Assembly: GCF_045679555.1 (NCBI RefSeq)
Contig: NC_092091.1
Location: 73,432,787 to 73,496,786 of the forward strand
Origin: Salvelinus alpinus
Taxonomy: Eukaryota; Chordata; Actinopteri; Salmoniformes; Salmonidae
Length of the DNA stretch: 64,000 nucleotides
Direction of reading: 5' to 3'
This document shows positions 49,306-59,681 of the stretch, piece after piece. Both the position numbers and the translations under genes were made by a program. The notes beneath the pieces are model-generated. The model made no database searches. It saw only the letters and a program-made list of their open reading frames with translations, and had not been told where the DNA came from. The first letter of the stretch is position 1, and every line of letters begins with the position of its first letter.

Positions 49306-50575
49306 CTAAAGGGTTAAAAACAGTCAGATATCAAGGTTAAAACCAGTACCTACAGGGTTAACGACAGTCAGATATCATGGTTAATACCAGTACCTACAGG
49401 GTTAAAAACAGTCAGATATCATGGTTGATACCAGTACCTATGGGTTTAAAACAGTCAGATATCATGGTTAATACCAGAATATATAGGGTTAAAAAAAGTC
49501 AGATATCATGGTTAATACCAGTACCTGGTTAATACCAGTACCTACAGGGTTAAAAACAGTCAGATATCATGGTTCATACCAGTACCTACAGGGTTAAAAA
49601 CAGTCAGATATCATGGTTAATACCAGTACCTACAGGGTTAAAACAGTCAGATATCATGGTTAATACCAGTACCTACAGGGTTAAAAACAGTCAGATATCA
49701 TGGTTAATACCAGTACCTACAGGGTTAATAACAGTCAGATATCATGGTTAATACCAGTACCTACAGGGTTAAAACAGTCAGATATCATGGTTAATACCAG
49801 TACATACAGGGTTAATAACAGTCAGATATCATGGTTAATACCAGTACCTACAGGGTTAAAACAGTCAGATATCATGGTTAATACCAGTACCTACAGGGTT
49901 AAAACCAGTCAGATATCATGGTTAATACCAGTACCTACAGGATTAAAAACAGTCAGATTTCATGGTTAATACCAGTAACTACAGGGTTAAAAACAGTCGG
50001 ATATCATGGTTAATACCAGTACCAACAGGGTTAAAACAGTCAGATTTCATGGTTAATACCAGTACCTACAGGGTTAAAACAGTCAGATTTCATGGTTAAT
50101 ACCAGTACCTACAGGATTAAAAACAGTCAGATTTCATGGTTAATACCAGTAACTACAGGGTTAAAAACAGTCGGATATCCTGGTTAAATCCAGTACCTAC
50201 AGGGTTAACAACAGTCAGATATCATGGTTAATACCAGTACCTACAGGGTTAAAAACAGTCAGATATCATGGTTAATACCAGTACCTACAGGGTTAACAAC
50301 AGTTAGATATCATGGTTAAGACCAGTACCTACAGGGTTAAAAACAGTCAGATATCATGGTTAATACCAGTACCTACAGGGTTAATAACACAGATATCATG
50401 TTTAATACTAGGACATACAGGGTTAAAAACAATCAGATATCATGGTTAATACCAGTACCTACAGGGTTAAAAACAGTCAGATATCATGGTTAATACCAGT
50501 ACCTACAGGGTTAAAAACAGTCAGATATCATGGTTAATACCAGCACCTACAGGGTTAAAAACAGTCAGATAACTT
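49306..50575. repeat. 44-bp minisatellite replicating a CTLD splice acceptor
   Basis: About 29 copies of the 43-45-bp unit also present beside gene B. On the minus strand each unit has GTAGGTACTGGTAT, the acceptor plus exon start, and a GATATCTGACTG segment. Small frames of the MVNTSTYRVNNSQIS type come from the repeat. Confidence 0.95.
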
Positions 50576-50666
50576 AATATTTTCAATCCTTGCTTACATT
50601 GGTGGTTGTCTATCTATTATACTTGAGAACAGATTTCCAAAATGAAAATCAATAGGAGCTGATTTC

Positions 50667-52110
50667 CTGGGTATCTGCTAGCTTCTTGTCAATATAGGGG
50701 GTGCTGTTTTTGCATTAGCATAATTTGCTCTACAGATTAAACTGCCTCTTATTCAATTATTGCTCTTACTATATGCATATAATTAATACCATTGGATAGA
50801 AAACAATCTCTAGTTTCTAAAACCGTTTCAATTTTGTCTCTGAGTGATACAGAAGTCATTTGACAGCACTTTCCCTGACCATGAAGTAGAATGCAAGATG
50901 TCTATGCTCGCTTCAACGCTCTGCCTATATATGGTCATGCCACCTATGACCCGAAACACAATTCATTCGCCTTCCTCTGGGTGTCAAGAGGACGTCAGAG
51001 TAGAAATTTTTTGTTTATCTTGTTCTGACGTGAAATAAGACCTATTTCTTTGGCGTGACCGACAACTTCCGGTTCTCTGAATCGCGCGAGTTGGAGGTGC
51101 GATTGTCTACTGTTTTGCTGCCGTTATGGATGAAATCTATCTCCGTCTCGAATTTTGTTTGATACATGTGACCATATCATCGTAATGTATGTTTTTTCAA
51201 TATAGTTTAATCAGATTATTTGAATTTTTTCGGGAGTTTTGCGGTGTTCCGTTCTCTGATTTTATTTTCGTTTGAGAGATCCGTGCCACTCGACCAGTAC
51301 CAATGCTAAATGAAGTGGGAAAGTTTACATTCTGAATCGAAACAACAACTCATCTGGACAAAGGACACCTTGATCAACATTCTGATGAAAGATCAGCAAA
51401 AGTAAGACCCAATTTACGATGTTATTTCATATCTGTCGTGCATGTGAACTGGTCGTGGGCGCCCAGCTGGTTCTGGCTGGCGTAGCTATGCTAATTTAGC
51501 GCTACATTTTGTTTTCGCTATAAAACATTTAATAAATCTGAAATATTGTTTGGATTCACCAGATGTTGGGCTTTCAATATCTGTACGCTGTGTATTTTTC
51601 TGAAATGTTTTAAGATGAGTAGTTAGTTATATGACGTTGGTCTCTGTAATTGTTCTGGCTGCGTCGGCACTATTTCAGATTGCAGCTGCAATGTAGAACT
51701 GTGATTTATACCTGAAAAATGCAAATTTTTCAAAATAAAACTATGCTATACCATAAATATGTTATCAGACTGTCATCTTATGAAGTTGTTTCTTGGTTAG
51801 TGGCTATATATTTTCTTTATTTAGTCGAATTAGTGATAGCTACTGACGCAGGAAAAAACTGTTGGAGTAAAAAAATGGTGTCTTTTGCTAACGTGGTTAG
51901 CTAATAGATTTACATATTGTGTCTTCCCTGTAAAACATTTTAAAAATCAGAAATGATGCCTGGATTCACAAGATCTGTATCTTTCATCTGGTGTCTTGGA
52001 CTTGTGATTTAATGATATTTAGATGCTACAATTTACTTGTGACGCTATGCTAGCTATGCTACTCAGTGGGGGGGGGGAGTGGGGGGTGCTCCCGGATCAG
52101 GGTTGGTGAC
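50667..52110. mobile_element. TTAA-type non-autonomous element relic
   Basis: Its right half is the reverse complement of 63495-63900 (CATCTAAATATCATTAAATC block) and it shares GGATAGAAAACA and ATATGCATAT blocks with the elements at 14990, 22730 and 33260. Ends and target duplication are not clear. No transposase frame. Confidence 0.55.
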
Positions 52111-52506
52111 TCGTGAAAGGCTAGCTTGCCAATCACCTCCAGTCATCAGGCTACCTGTAGTTAGCATTGGCTCACAAAACTACCTCAAACTTCCTTCATA
52201 TTGGATACAGTCATAAAAATGTTATCCATAAGCTCATCTGTCTCTGGGGAAGTAGATAAAGGGCCAAAATCCTGAAGTAACCCTTTAATTCAAAATTTCA
52301 CTTAGTCTCCCATTGCCATCAATGACTGTCTAAATTTGACTTAAGTGTAAAATATAATTTGCCTCATATAATCCCAAAGTATGAAGCATCTCTGTTGTAT
52401 CATCTGTAAATGGAGGAAGAATAGCAGTATTTAAAGTGGTGTTTTCTCAAACCCATCTCTCTTCCTGTTGAGGGGGACTTGTGGTTGTTAAAGATACAGC
52501 TTCTCA
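52111..52506. other. Junction of two receptor-intron types
   Basis: 52440-52505 matches gene B intron 1 (29650-29730). From 52507 rightward the sequence matches gene A intron 4 (13195 onward). No CTLD exon is present, although gene A has its exon 5 beyond the corresponding point. Confidence 0.55.
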
Positions 52507-52928
52507 CATTAAGTATATTTAAAATCAAATATTTTTAGACTGTTACTCAAGTCGTATTTTACTGGGTGACTTTCACTTTTACTTCAGTCATTTTCTATTA
52601 AGGTATCTTTACTTTGACAATTGGGTACTTTTTCCACCACTGCTGGAAAAGTAAGTAGAAAGTAAAAGTACACATACCCAAAATATCATGATAGTAGTAG
52701 TATAATAGTAATGGCATAATAGCAGTAGTAGTACTGTACTGTAGCTAATTTCCCCCCAATTTCCCCCCAGTATCAGAGACCTCGAGCTCAAAACTTAAAT
52801 GAACTCGGAGAAGATAACGGTAAGTTTTGCGACTAAATACACCCTTCTAGCTAGCTGACCACTGATTTTCATTACAATTTATTAAAGTTGAGTTAGGTTA
52901 TGAGAGTTTTCAAAAAAGTACTATATAC

Positions 52929-53552
52929 AGTGGGGCAAAAAAGTATTTAGTCAGCCACCAATTGTGCAAGTTCTCCCACTTAAAAAGATGAGAGAGGCCT
53001 GTAATTTTCATCATAGGTACACTTCAACTATGACAGACAAAATGAGAAAAAAAAATCCAGAAAATCACATTGTAGGATTTTTAATGAATGTATTTGCAAA
53101 TTATGGTGGAAAATAAGTATTTGGTCAATAACAAAAGTTTATCTCAATACTTTGTTATATACCCTTTGTTGGCAATGACAGAGGTCAAATGTTTTCTGTA
53201 AGTCTTCACAAGGTTATCACACACTGTTGCTGGTATTTTGGCCCATTCCTCCATGCAGATCTCCTCTAGAGCAGTGATGTTTTGGGGCTGTTGCTGGGCA
53301 ACACGGACTTTCAACTCCCTCCGAAGATTTTCTATGGGGTTGAGATCTGTAGACTGGCTAGGCCACTCCAGGACCTTGAAATGCTTCTTACGAAGCCACT
53401 CCTTCGTTGCCCGGGCGGTGTGTTTGGGATCATTGTCATGCTGAAAGACCCAGCCACGTTTCATCTTCAATGCCCTTGCTGATGGAAGGAGGTTTTCACT
53501 CAAAATCTCACGATACATGGCCCCATTCATTCTTTCCTTTACACGGATCAGC
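52929..53552 (-). pseudogene. Truncated Tc1 transposase (C-terminal half)
   Basis: Minus-strand C-terminal part with terminal repeat CAGTGGGGCAAAAAAGTATT at 52929. Reads [28 protein letters not shown] (second Asp), [13 protein letters not shown] (Glu present, the usual W replaced by R) and NKGYITKY. The N-terminal half and first Asp are missing; the 159-codon frame begins in flanking DNA. It is a different family from the element at 34174. Confidence 0.85.
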
Positions 53553-54589
53553 TTAGTAACCAAAAAATAAATGAGTTTAAGTGTAAGATAACACATTTCA
53601 CAAAAACAGCTGAACGTTGTCAAGTTTTAGCGTATCAATATTGGAGTCGTCTGACGGGGTCATTTCTACTCTGAACCATGCACTTTTTGACACCTATCAC
53701 TGTAGGCTGTGTTTCATCTTACAACACCTACATAGAGGCAGTATTTAGTCAAATGTTACAATGTATGTATCAATATTAAAATCATTTTTATTACAGATAA
53801 CAACAAAGGTGGGTACACTTTCAGTTATTGTGAAACCTTTCATCGTCACCTTTCAATGCCTTAGTTATGAATTGTAAATGTTTCTACATATTCAGATGGA
53901 GTTATCTTTCTAGAATGTGTATATTATGCCAAGTTATTTAGCTACGTTCCCAACACAGCATGGAGACTGTCAAGAGGAAGCAGGGGAGTCAGGGGGACAT
54001 GTTCCATGCTGGGATGGCTATCTGCCAGGCTGCCAAGTTTAGACATATTTTGTTTTTAGGAGATTACCACATGTACGTGAATTTTATCTGCTAGTAACAG
54101 TTTAATTTTCTTATCTACCAAGGTTCATGGTGTAGCTCGGCAGACCCCCGGTCGGGTCACCCATGGTGGTCGCAGGGGACCACCCACATTGCTTGCACCG
54201 AGGATGAACATTCTCTGGAGCAGTACTGTATCTACTGTGCCAGCCATGGGTTCCCCTTCACCAGACAGAGGCTGATGAACTCCGCAGGTATCTGGTGTTC
54301 TATGTGTTAATGTATGTAGAATGCTGGACTGACTGTTCTCAATGTGTGTGATGTAAATGTGGATGTATATTGTGATGCCAAAATAAACATTTTCATCCAG
54401 GATGGAGAATTTTCATTCTATTCTATTCCAGGTTTCAGCACCCAGGGAAGACAATCCCACCACTGGGGAAGAGGTGTTGGGAAATGATCAGGAGGAGGCA
54501 CAAGAACCTGAGCATGAGGAGGCTGGACACCCTGGACAGGGTGAGAGCTGAGTGTGCCACACGTCCGACCATGGACACCTTATTCACTT

Positions 54590-56994
54590 CTTATCTTCCA
54601 CTAATCTCATTGCAACTCCCCTCCAAGTCTCCGACCACTACCTTGTATCCTTTTCCCTCTCGCTCTCATCCAACACTTCCCACACTGCCCCTACTCGGAT
54701 GGTATCGCGCCGTCCCAACCTTCGCTCTCTCTCCCCCGCTACTCTCTCCTCTTCCATCCTATCATCTCTTCCCTCTGCTCAAACCTTCTCCAACCTATCT
54801 CCTGATTCTGCCTCCTCAACCCTCCTCTCCTCCCTTTCTGCATCCTTTGACTCTCTATGTCCCCTATCCTCCAGGCCGGCTCGGTCATCCCCTCCTGCTC
54901 CGTGGCTCGACGACTCATTGCGAGCTCACAGAACAGGGCTCCGGGCAGCCGAGCGGCAATGGAGGAAAACTCGCCTCCCTGCGGACCTGGCATCCTTTCA
55001 CTCCCTCCTCTCTACATTCTCCTCTTCTGTCTCTGCTGCTAAAGCCACTTTCTACCACTCTAAATTCCAAGCATCTGCCTCTAACCCTAGGAAGCTTTTT
55101 GCCACCTTCTCCTCCCTCCTGAATCCTCCTCCCCCTCTCCCCCCCCTCCTCCCTCTCTGCGGATGACTTCGTCAACCATTTTGAAAAGAAGGTCGACGCC
55201 ATCCGATCCTCGTTTGCTAAGTCAAACGACACCGCTGGTTCTGCTCACACTGCCCTACCCTGTGCTTTGACCTCTTTCTCCCCTCTCTCTCCAGATGAAA
55301 TCTCGCGTCTTGTGACGGCCGGCCGCCCAACAACCTGCCCGCTTGACCCTATCCCCTCCTCTCTTCTCCAGACCATTTCCGGAGACCTTCTCCCTTACCC
55401 CACCTCGCTCATCAACTCATCCTTGACCGCTGGCTACGTCCCTTCCGTCTTCAAGAGAGCGAGAGTTGCACCCCTTCTGAAAAAACCTACACTCGATCCC
55501 TCCGATGTCAACAACTACAGACCAGTGTCCCTTCTTCCTTTTCTCTCCAAAACTCTTGAACGTGCCGTCCTTGGCCAGCTCTCCTGCTATCTCTCTCAGA
55601 ATGACCTTCTTGATCCAAATCAGTCAGGTTTCAAGACTAGTCATTCAACTGAGACTGCTCTTCTCTGTGTCACGGAGGCGCTCCGCACTGCTAAAGCTAA
55701 CTCTCTCTCCTCTGCTCTCATCCTTCTAGACCTATCGGCTGCCTTTGACACTGTGAACCATCAGATCCTCCTCTCCACCCTCTCCGAGTTGGGCATCTCC
55801 GGCGCGGCCCACGCTTGGATTGCGTCCTACCTGACAGGTCGCTCCTACCAGGTGGCGTGGCGAGAATCTGTCTCCGCACCATGTGCTCTCACCACTGGTG
55901 TCCCCCAGGGCTCTGTTCTAGGCCCTCTCCTATTCTCGCTATACACCAAGTCACTTGGCTCTGTCATATCCTCACATGGTCTCTCCTATCATTGCTATGC
56001 AGACGACACACAATTAATATTCTCCTTTCCCCCTTCTGATAACCAGGTGGCGAATCGCATCTCTGCATGTCTGGCAGACATATCAGTGTGGATGACGGAT
56101 CACCACCTCAAGCTGAACCTCGGCAAGACGGAGCTGCTCTTCCTCCCGGGGAAGGACTGCCCGTTCCATGATCTCGCCATCACGGTTGACAACTCCATTG
56201 TGTCCTCCTCCCAGAGTGCTAAGAACCTTGGCGTGATCCTGGACAACACCCTGTCGTTCTCAACTAACATCAAGGCGGTGACCCGTTCCTGTAGGTTCAT
56301 GCTCTACAATATTTGCAGAGTACGACCCTGCCTCACACAGGAAGCGGCGCAGGTCCTAATCCAGGCACTTGTCATCTCCCGTCTGGATTACTGCAACTCG
56401 CTGTTGGCTGGGCTCCCTGCCTGTGCCATTAAACCCCTACAACTCATCCAGAACGCCGCAGCCCGTCTGGTGTTCAACCTTCCCAAGTTCTCTCATGTCA
56501 CCCCGCTCCTCCGCTCTCTCCACTGGCTTCCAGTTGAAGCTCGCATCCGCTACAAGACCATGGTGCTTGCCTACGGAGCTGTGAGGGGAACGGCACCTCC
56601 GTACCTTCAGGCTCTGATCAGGCCCTACACCCAAACAAGGGCACTGCGTTCATCCACCTCTGGCCTGCTCGCCTCCCTACCTCTGAGGAAGTACAGTTCC
56701 CGCTCAGCCCAGTCAAAACTGTTCGCTGCTCTGGCACCCCAATGTGGAACAAACTCCCTCACGACGCCAGGTCAGCGGAGTCAATCACCACCTTCCGGAG
56801 ACACCTGAAACCCCACCTCTTTAAGGAATACCTAGGATAGGATAAAGTAATCCTTCTACCCCCCCCCCCTTAAAAGAGTTAGATGCACTATTGTAAAGTG
56901 GTTGTTCCACTGGATATCATAAGGTGAATGCACCAACTTGTAAGTCGCTCTGGATAAGAGCGTCTGCTAAATGACTTAAATGTAATGTAAATGT
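54590..56994 (+). mobile_element. 5'-truncated L2-type (CR1/L2 clade) LINE
   Basis: Starts within the endonuclease end (VSDHYLVSFSLSL, the SDH motif), continues through a linker and reverse transcriptase, and ends with a C-rich stretch and GGATAAGAGCGTCTGCTAAA followed by ATGTAA-like tail repeats. It is inserted in the DDE_1 copy 2 after CACTTCT; copy 1 is uninterrupted at 16615-16625. Confidence 0.85.
55267..56808 (+). CDS. LINE ORF2 fragment: L2-type reverse transcriptase (513 aa)
   Basis: Uninterrupted reverse transcriptase frame of a truncated retroposon. Motifs in order: TCPLDPIPSSLL near the start, ARVAPLLKKP and NNYRPVSLLPFLSKTLER (fingers), LILLDLSAAFDTVNH (motif A Asp), TGVPQGSVLGPLLFSLY (motif B), CYADDTQLIF with YADD at residues 244-247, then LNLGKTELLF and LDYCNSLLAGLP. 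It would prime target-site reverse transcription. Upstream coding (54552-55166) is in another frame, so a frameshift near 55150 in a C-rich tract separates endonuclease/linker from RT. The true protein would start further upstream; the ATG here is only the first in frame. Copies like this are normally dead on arrival. Confidence 0.85.
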   Translation: MTSFSPLSPDEISRLVTAGRPTTCPLDPIPSSLLQTISGDLLPYPTSLINSSLTAGYVPSVFKRARVAPLLKKPTLDPSDVNNYRPVSLLPFLSKTLERAVLGQLSCYLSQNDLLDPNQSGFKTSHSTETALLCVTEALRTAKANSLSSALILLDLSAAFDTVNHQILLSTLSELGISGAAHAWIASYLTGRSYQVAWRESVSAPCALTTGVPQGSVLGPLLFSLYTKSLGSVISSHGLSYHCYADDTQLIFSFPPSDNQVANRISACLADISVWMTDHHLKLNLGKTELLFLPGKDCPFHDLAITVDNSIVSSSQSAKNLGVILDNTLSFSTNIKAVTRSCRFMLYNICRVRPCLTQEAAQVLIQALVISRLDYCNSLLAGLPACAIKPLQLIQNAAARLVFNLPKFSHVTPLLRSLHWLPVEARIRYKTMVLAYGAVRGTAPPYLQALIRPYTQTRALRSSTSGLLASLPLRKYSSRSAQSKLFAALAPQCGTNSLTTPGQRSQSPPSGDT

Positions 56995-59105
56995 TATGAG
57001 AAGCACATGGAGGAGAGTGAGTTGAGGGAGAAACCCAGACAAATCTATAAGTGTGACAAGTCTGGGTTTAGTAGCAGTCAGAGCAGGCACAAAGTGCTGG
57101 CTCCCTGGGGCGTGAAACACGTGTTCCAGCAGGCTCTGCGGACCAAGGAACACATCACCGAGCTGGCCTGCTTCAGAGAGAGAGGACGAGACAGAGAGAG
57201 AGATGACATCCCCCCCGTTTATCATCTACCCCAAGTGTTTCCCCTGCGGCCACAACACATTGGGAGGCCCCTCCCAAGCCTTGTATGGACGGTCAAACAG
57301 TGGCTACATTGACGGGGACCTGTTCAGGAAGTGGTCTGAGTACTTCAATAAGCATACAGTGAAAGAGCGCCCTCTCCTTCTTCTCTTCGATGGGCACAAG
57401 ATCCACGTGGACCCGGAGGTGATGGCGTCAGCACTAAGGGAAGACTTCTTTGTCTTCCACCACACTGCACCTATGCCCTGTAGCCTCTGGACGTGGCATA
57501 GTCTGGCTCTTTAAAGGCTGAGTTCTCCAAGGTAGCTGGAGACCTCAGCCATGTTGACCACTCCTACATGGTAAACAAATCAGAATTTGCCAGAGTATTC
57601 CGCTACCCGTCCCAGCGCTGCAAGGACATGCGCTATGTGGTGGAAGGGTTTAAGAAATGTGGCCTCTTCCTTTTTGACCCTTCAGCCATTGAAAGGTCCC
57701 GTCTAATGCCGTCTTGGTCCCTACCGGGTCCCACCACCGCCTTTCCTTGAATAGCAGCACTGTGTCGTCCACCAGCACCTCCTCCCCAGCGACCATAGGA
57801 GGACCCCCAGCCCCTGTTCCAGTCCCAGCCCTAGAAGAGCACCCCCTAATAGAGGGGCTGATAGCGAAGGACCTGGGGCACATCCTAACTGTCCTGAAGT
57901 ATCGGCTATACCGATACAGAAGACTCCCAGTTGTTGCCGCATGCCTCACCGGGGAGGAACACACGTGCCAGTGGCAGGAGAGGGGTGAGAAGGAGAGGGC
58001 CGAGGCAGAGGAGAAAGAGCATCAGGCAGCCCTCAGAACACAGAGAGCACAGGAGAGGGCTGCTATGCATGAGACCATTGATGCCATCACCTCTGCTGGA
58101 TGCCTCACAGGAATCCTTCCTGACAGCTGCGTCACCACCGCCAGTGCCTCCCAGTGTGCAACACCTGTAGGAGCCGCCGGAGCCTCCTGCTGCCGAAGTA
58201 GGCCACATGCCTGTTCTCTCAGCCACACCACTGTCGGTCCTTCAACCCCACCACCACAAACACTAGCTCCTCCAAGTCATTGTCAGCGGTTTCATCCACC
58301 ACCACGATGCACACCACCCCCCTGTCTGTCACCACTGAAGCGGCCTCCTCTGGACCAATTACCTCCTCCATCTCCTCTAGTCACACCACCACAGCAGCCT
58401 TGTCTGGTGTCCCTGCCCCCTGCAACTTGAATACAGCCACCTCCATGAACGCATGCTCAATTATGAAAAAAAGACTGTTTATGTTTTTTTTTTTACTCCA
58501 ATGTTTAAAATGTTTCTCTTTACATATCTACAGTCCATAGCACCAGCTCTCAAGGCATGTCCACCTCCTCCAAAACTTCTGCAGCTTCCTCCAGAGGTAT
58601 TGATGTAAAAAGTAGAAAATTGTTTTCATGAAACATGCTCTGTCTGACACGACTGTTTCTCTCTGCAGCACAGAAAAGGAAGAGAACAGCTCCAGCAGCC
58701 ACCTCTGTCACTCCACCCATGGCTCCACCCTCAGGTACTTCATCATCTGGTTGTTTTTCTCTCTCAGTTGTGTCAATTACTAGTATTGCTGCAGTACTTC
58801 TACATTTGCAAACCATGTTAATCAATTTAATTATATTTTTTTATAAAACAAGACACCACCTGCAGTGCTCGCTGCGGAGAGCGTTATCTGCTTGCAAGCT
58901 CCCCACAGGAGTGTGAGTCCGATGTGCCATGGGTGTGCTGTGACTGACAGCACTGGTTCCACTGCAGTTTTCATTGTGATTTCTGTGACAGTATAGGGAT
59001 GGAGGTCAATATTTAATTGTTTGTTTTCATATGCAATTATTTATTAGGAAAGAAAATCTTCTAAATTATGTTTAAAATATAATTTATATATTTCTTCAAC
59101 CCATA

Positions 59106-59681
59106 GGACAGACAGCTGATCGTCCTCGCAGTGGCAGACCACGTGTAACAACACCTGCACAGGATTGGTACATCGGAACATCACACCTGCAGGCCAGGTA
59201 CAGGATGGCAACAATAACTGCCCGAGTTACACCAGGAACGCACAATCCCTCCATCAGTGCTCAGACTGTCCGCAATAGGCTGAGAGAGGCTGGACTGAGG
59301 GCTTGTAGGCCTGTTGTAAGGCAGGTCCTCTCCAGACATCATCGGCATTAACGTCGCCACCGTCGCTGGACCAGACAGGTCTGGCAAAAAGTGCTCTTCA
59401 CTGACGAGTCGCATTTTTTTCTCACCAGGGTTGATGATCGGATTTGCGTTTATCGTCGAAGGAATGAACATACACTGAGGCCTGTACTCTGGAGTGGGAT
59501 CGATTTGGAGGTGGAGGGTCTGGGGCGGTGTGTCACAGGATCATCGGACTGAGCATGTTGTCATTGCAGGCAATCTCAACGCTGTGCGTTACAGGGAAGA
59601 CATCCTCCTCCCTCATGTGGTACCCTTCCTGCAGGCTCATCCTGATATGACCCTCCAGCATGACAATGCCACCAGCCATAC
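59106..59681 (+). pseudogene. Tc1-like transposase remnant, copy 2
   Basis: Equivalent of 18698-19271. GRPRVTTPAQD, NRLREAGLRACRPVVRQVL, VLFTDESHFFLTR and LQHDNATSHT are recognisable, cut at the same CATAC target by the LTR element. Its 3' end survives at 62439-62680. It keeps 57 bp near the left junction that are deleted in copy 1. Confidence 0.8.

Larger units (their letters stand above)
52796..59105 (+). pseudogene. Degenerate DDE_1 transposase gene, copy 2, with insertions
   Basis: Paralogue of 15300-18660. HTH block at about 54170-54290 (EQYCIYCASHGFPFTRQRL). Catalytic block split by an L2 LINE: 54484-54590, then 57000-57750 (KCDKSGFSSSQSR, WGVKHVFQQALRTKEHI, SGYIDGDLFRKWSEYF, LLLLFDGHKIHVDPE, FKKCGLFLFDPSA). 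Pro/Ser-rich tail 57714-58430. Finger exon at about 58852-58950 with the same internal TGA as copy 1. The catalytic part has W at about 57106 where copy 1 has a stop, so that defect arose after duplication. Frame changes near 57195 and 57500 remain. It also carries a Tc1 fragment at 52929. Confidence 0.7.

Noticed and set aside
49569..49969. Small repeated plus-strand frames of the MVNTSTYRV type
   Set aside because: Produced by the 44-bp minisatellite.
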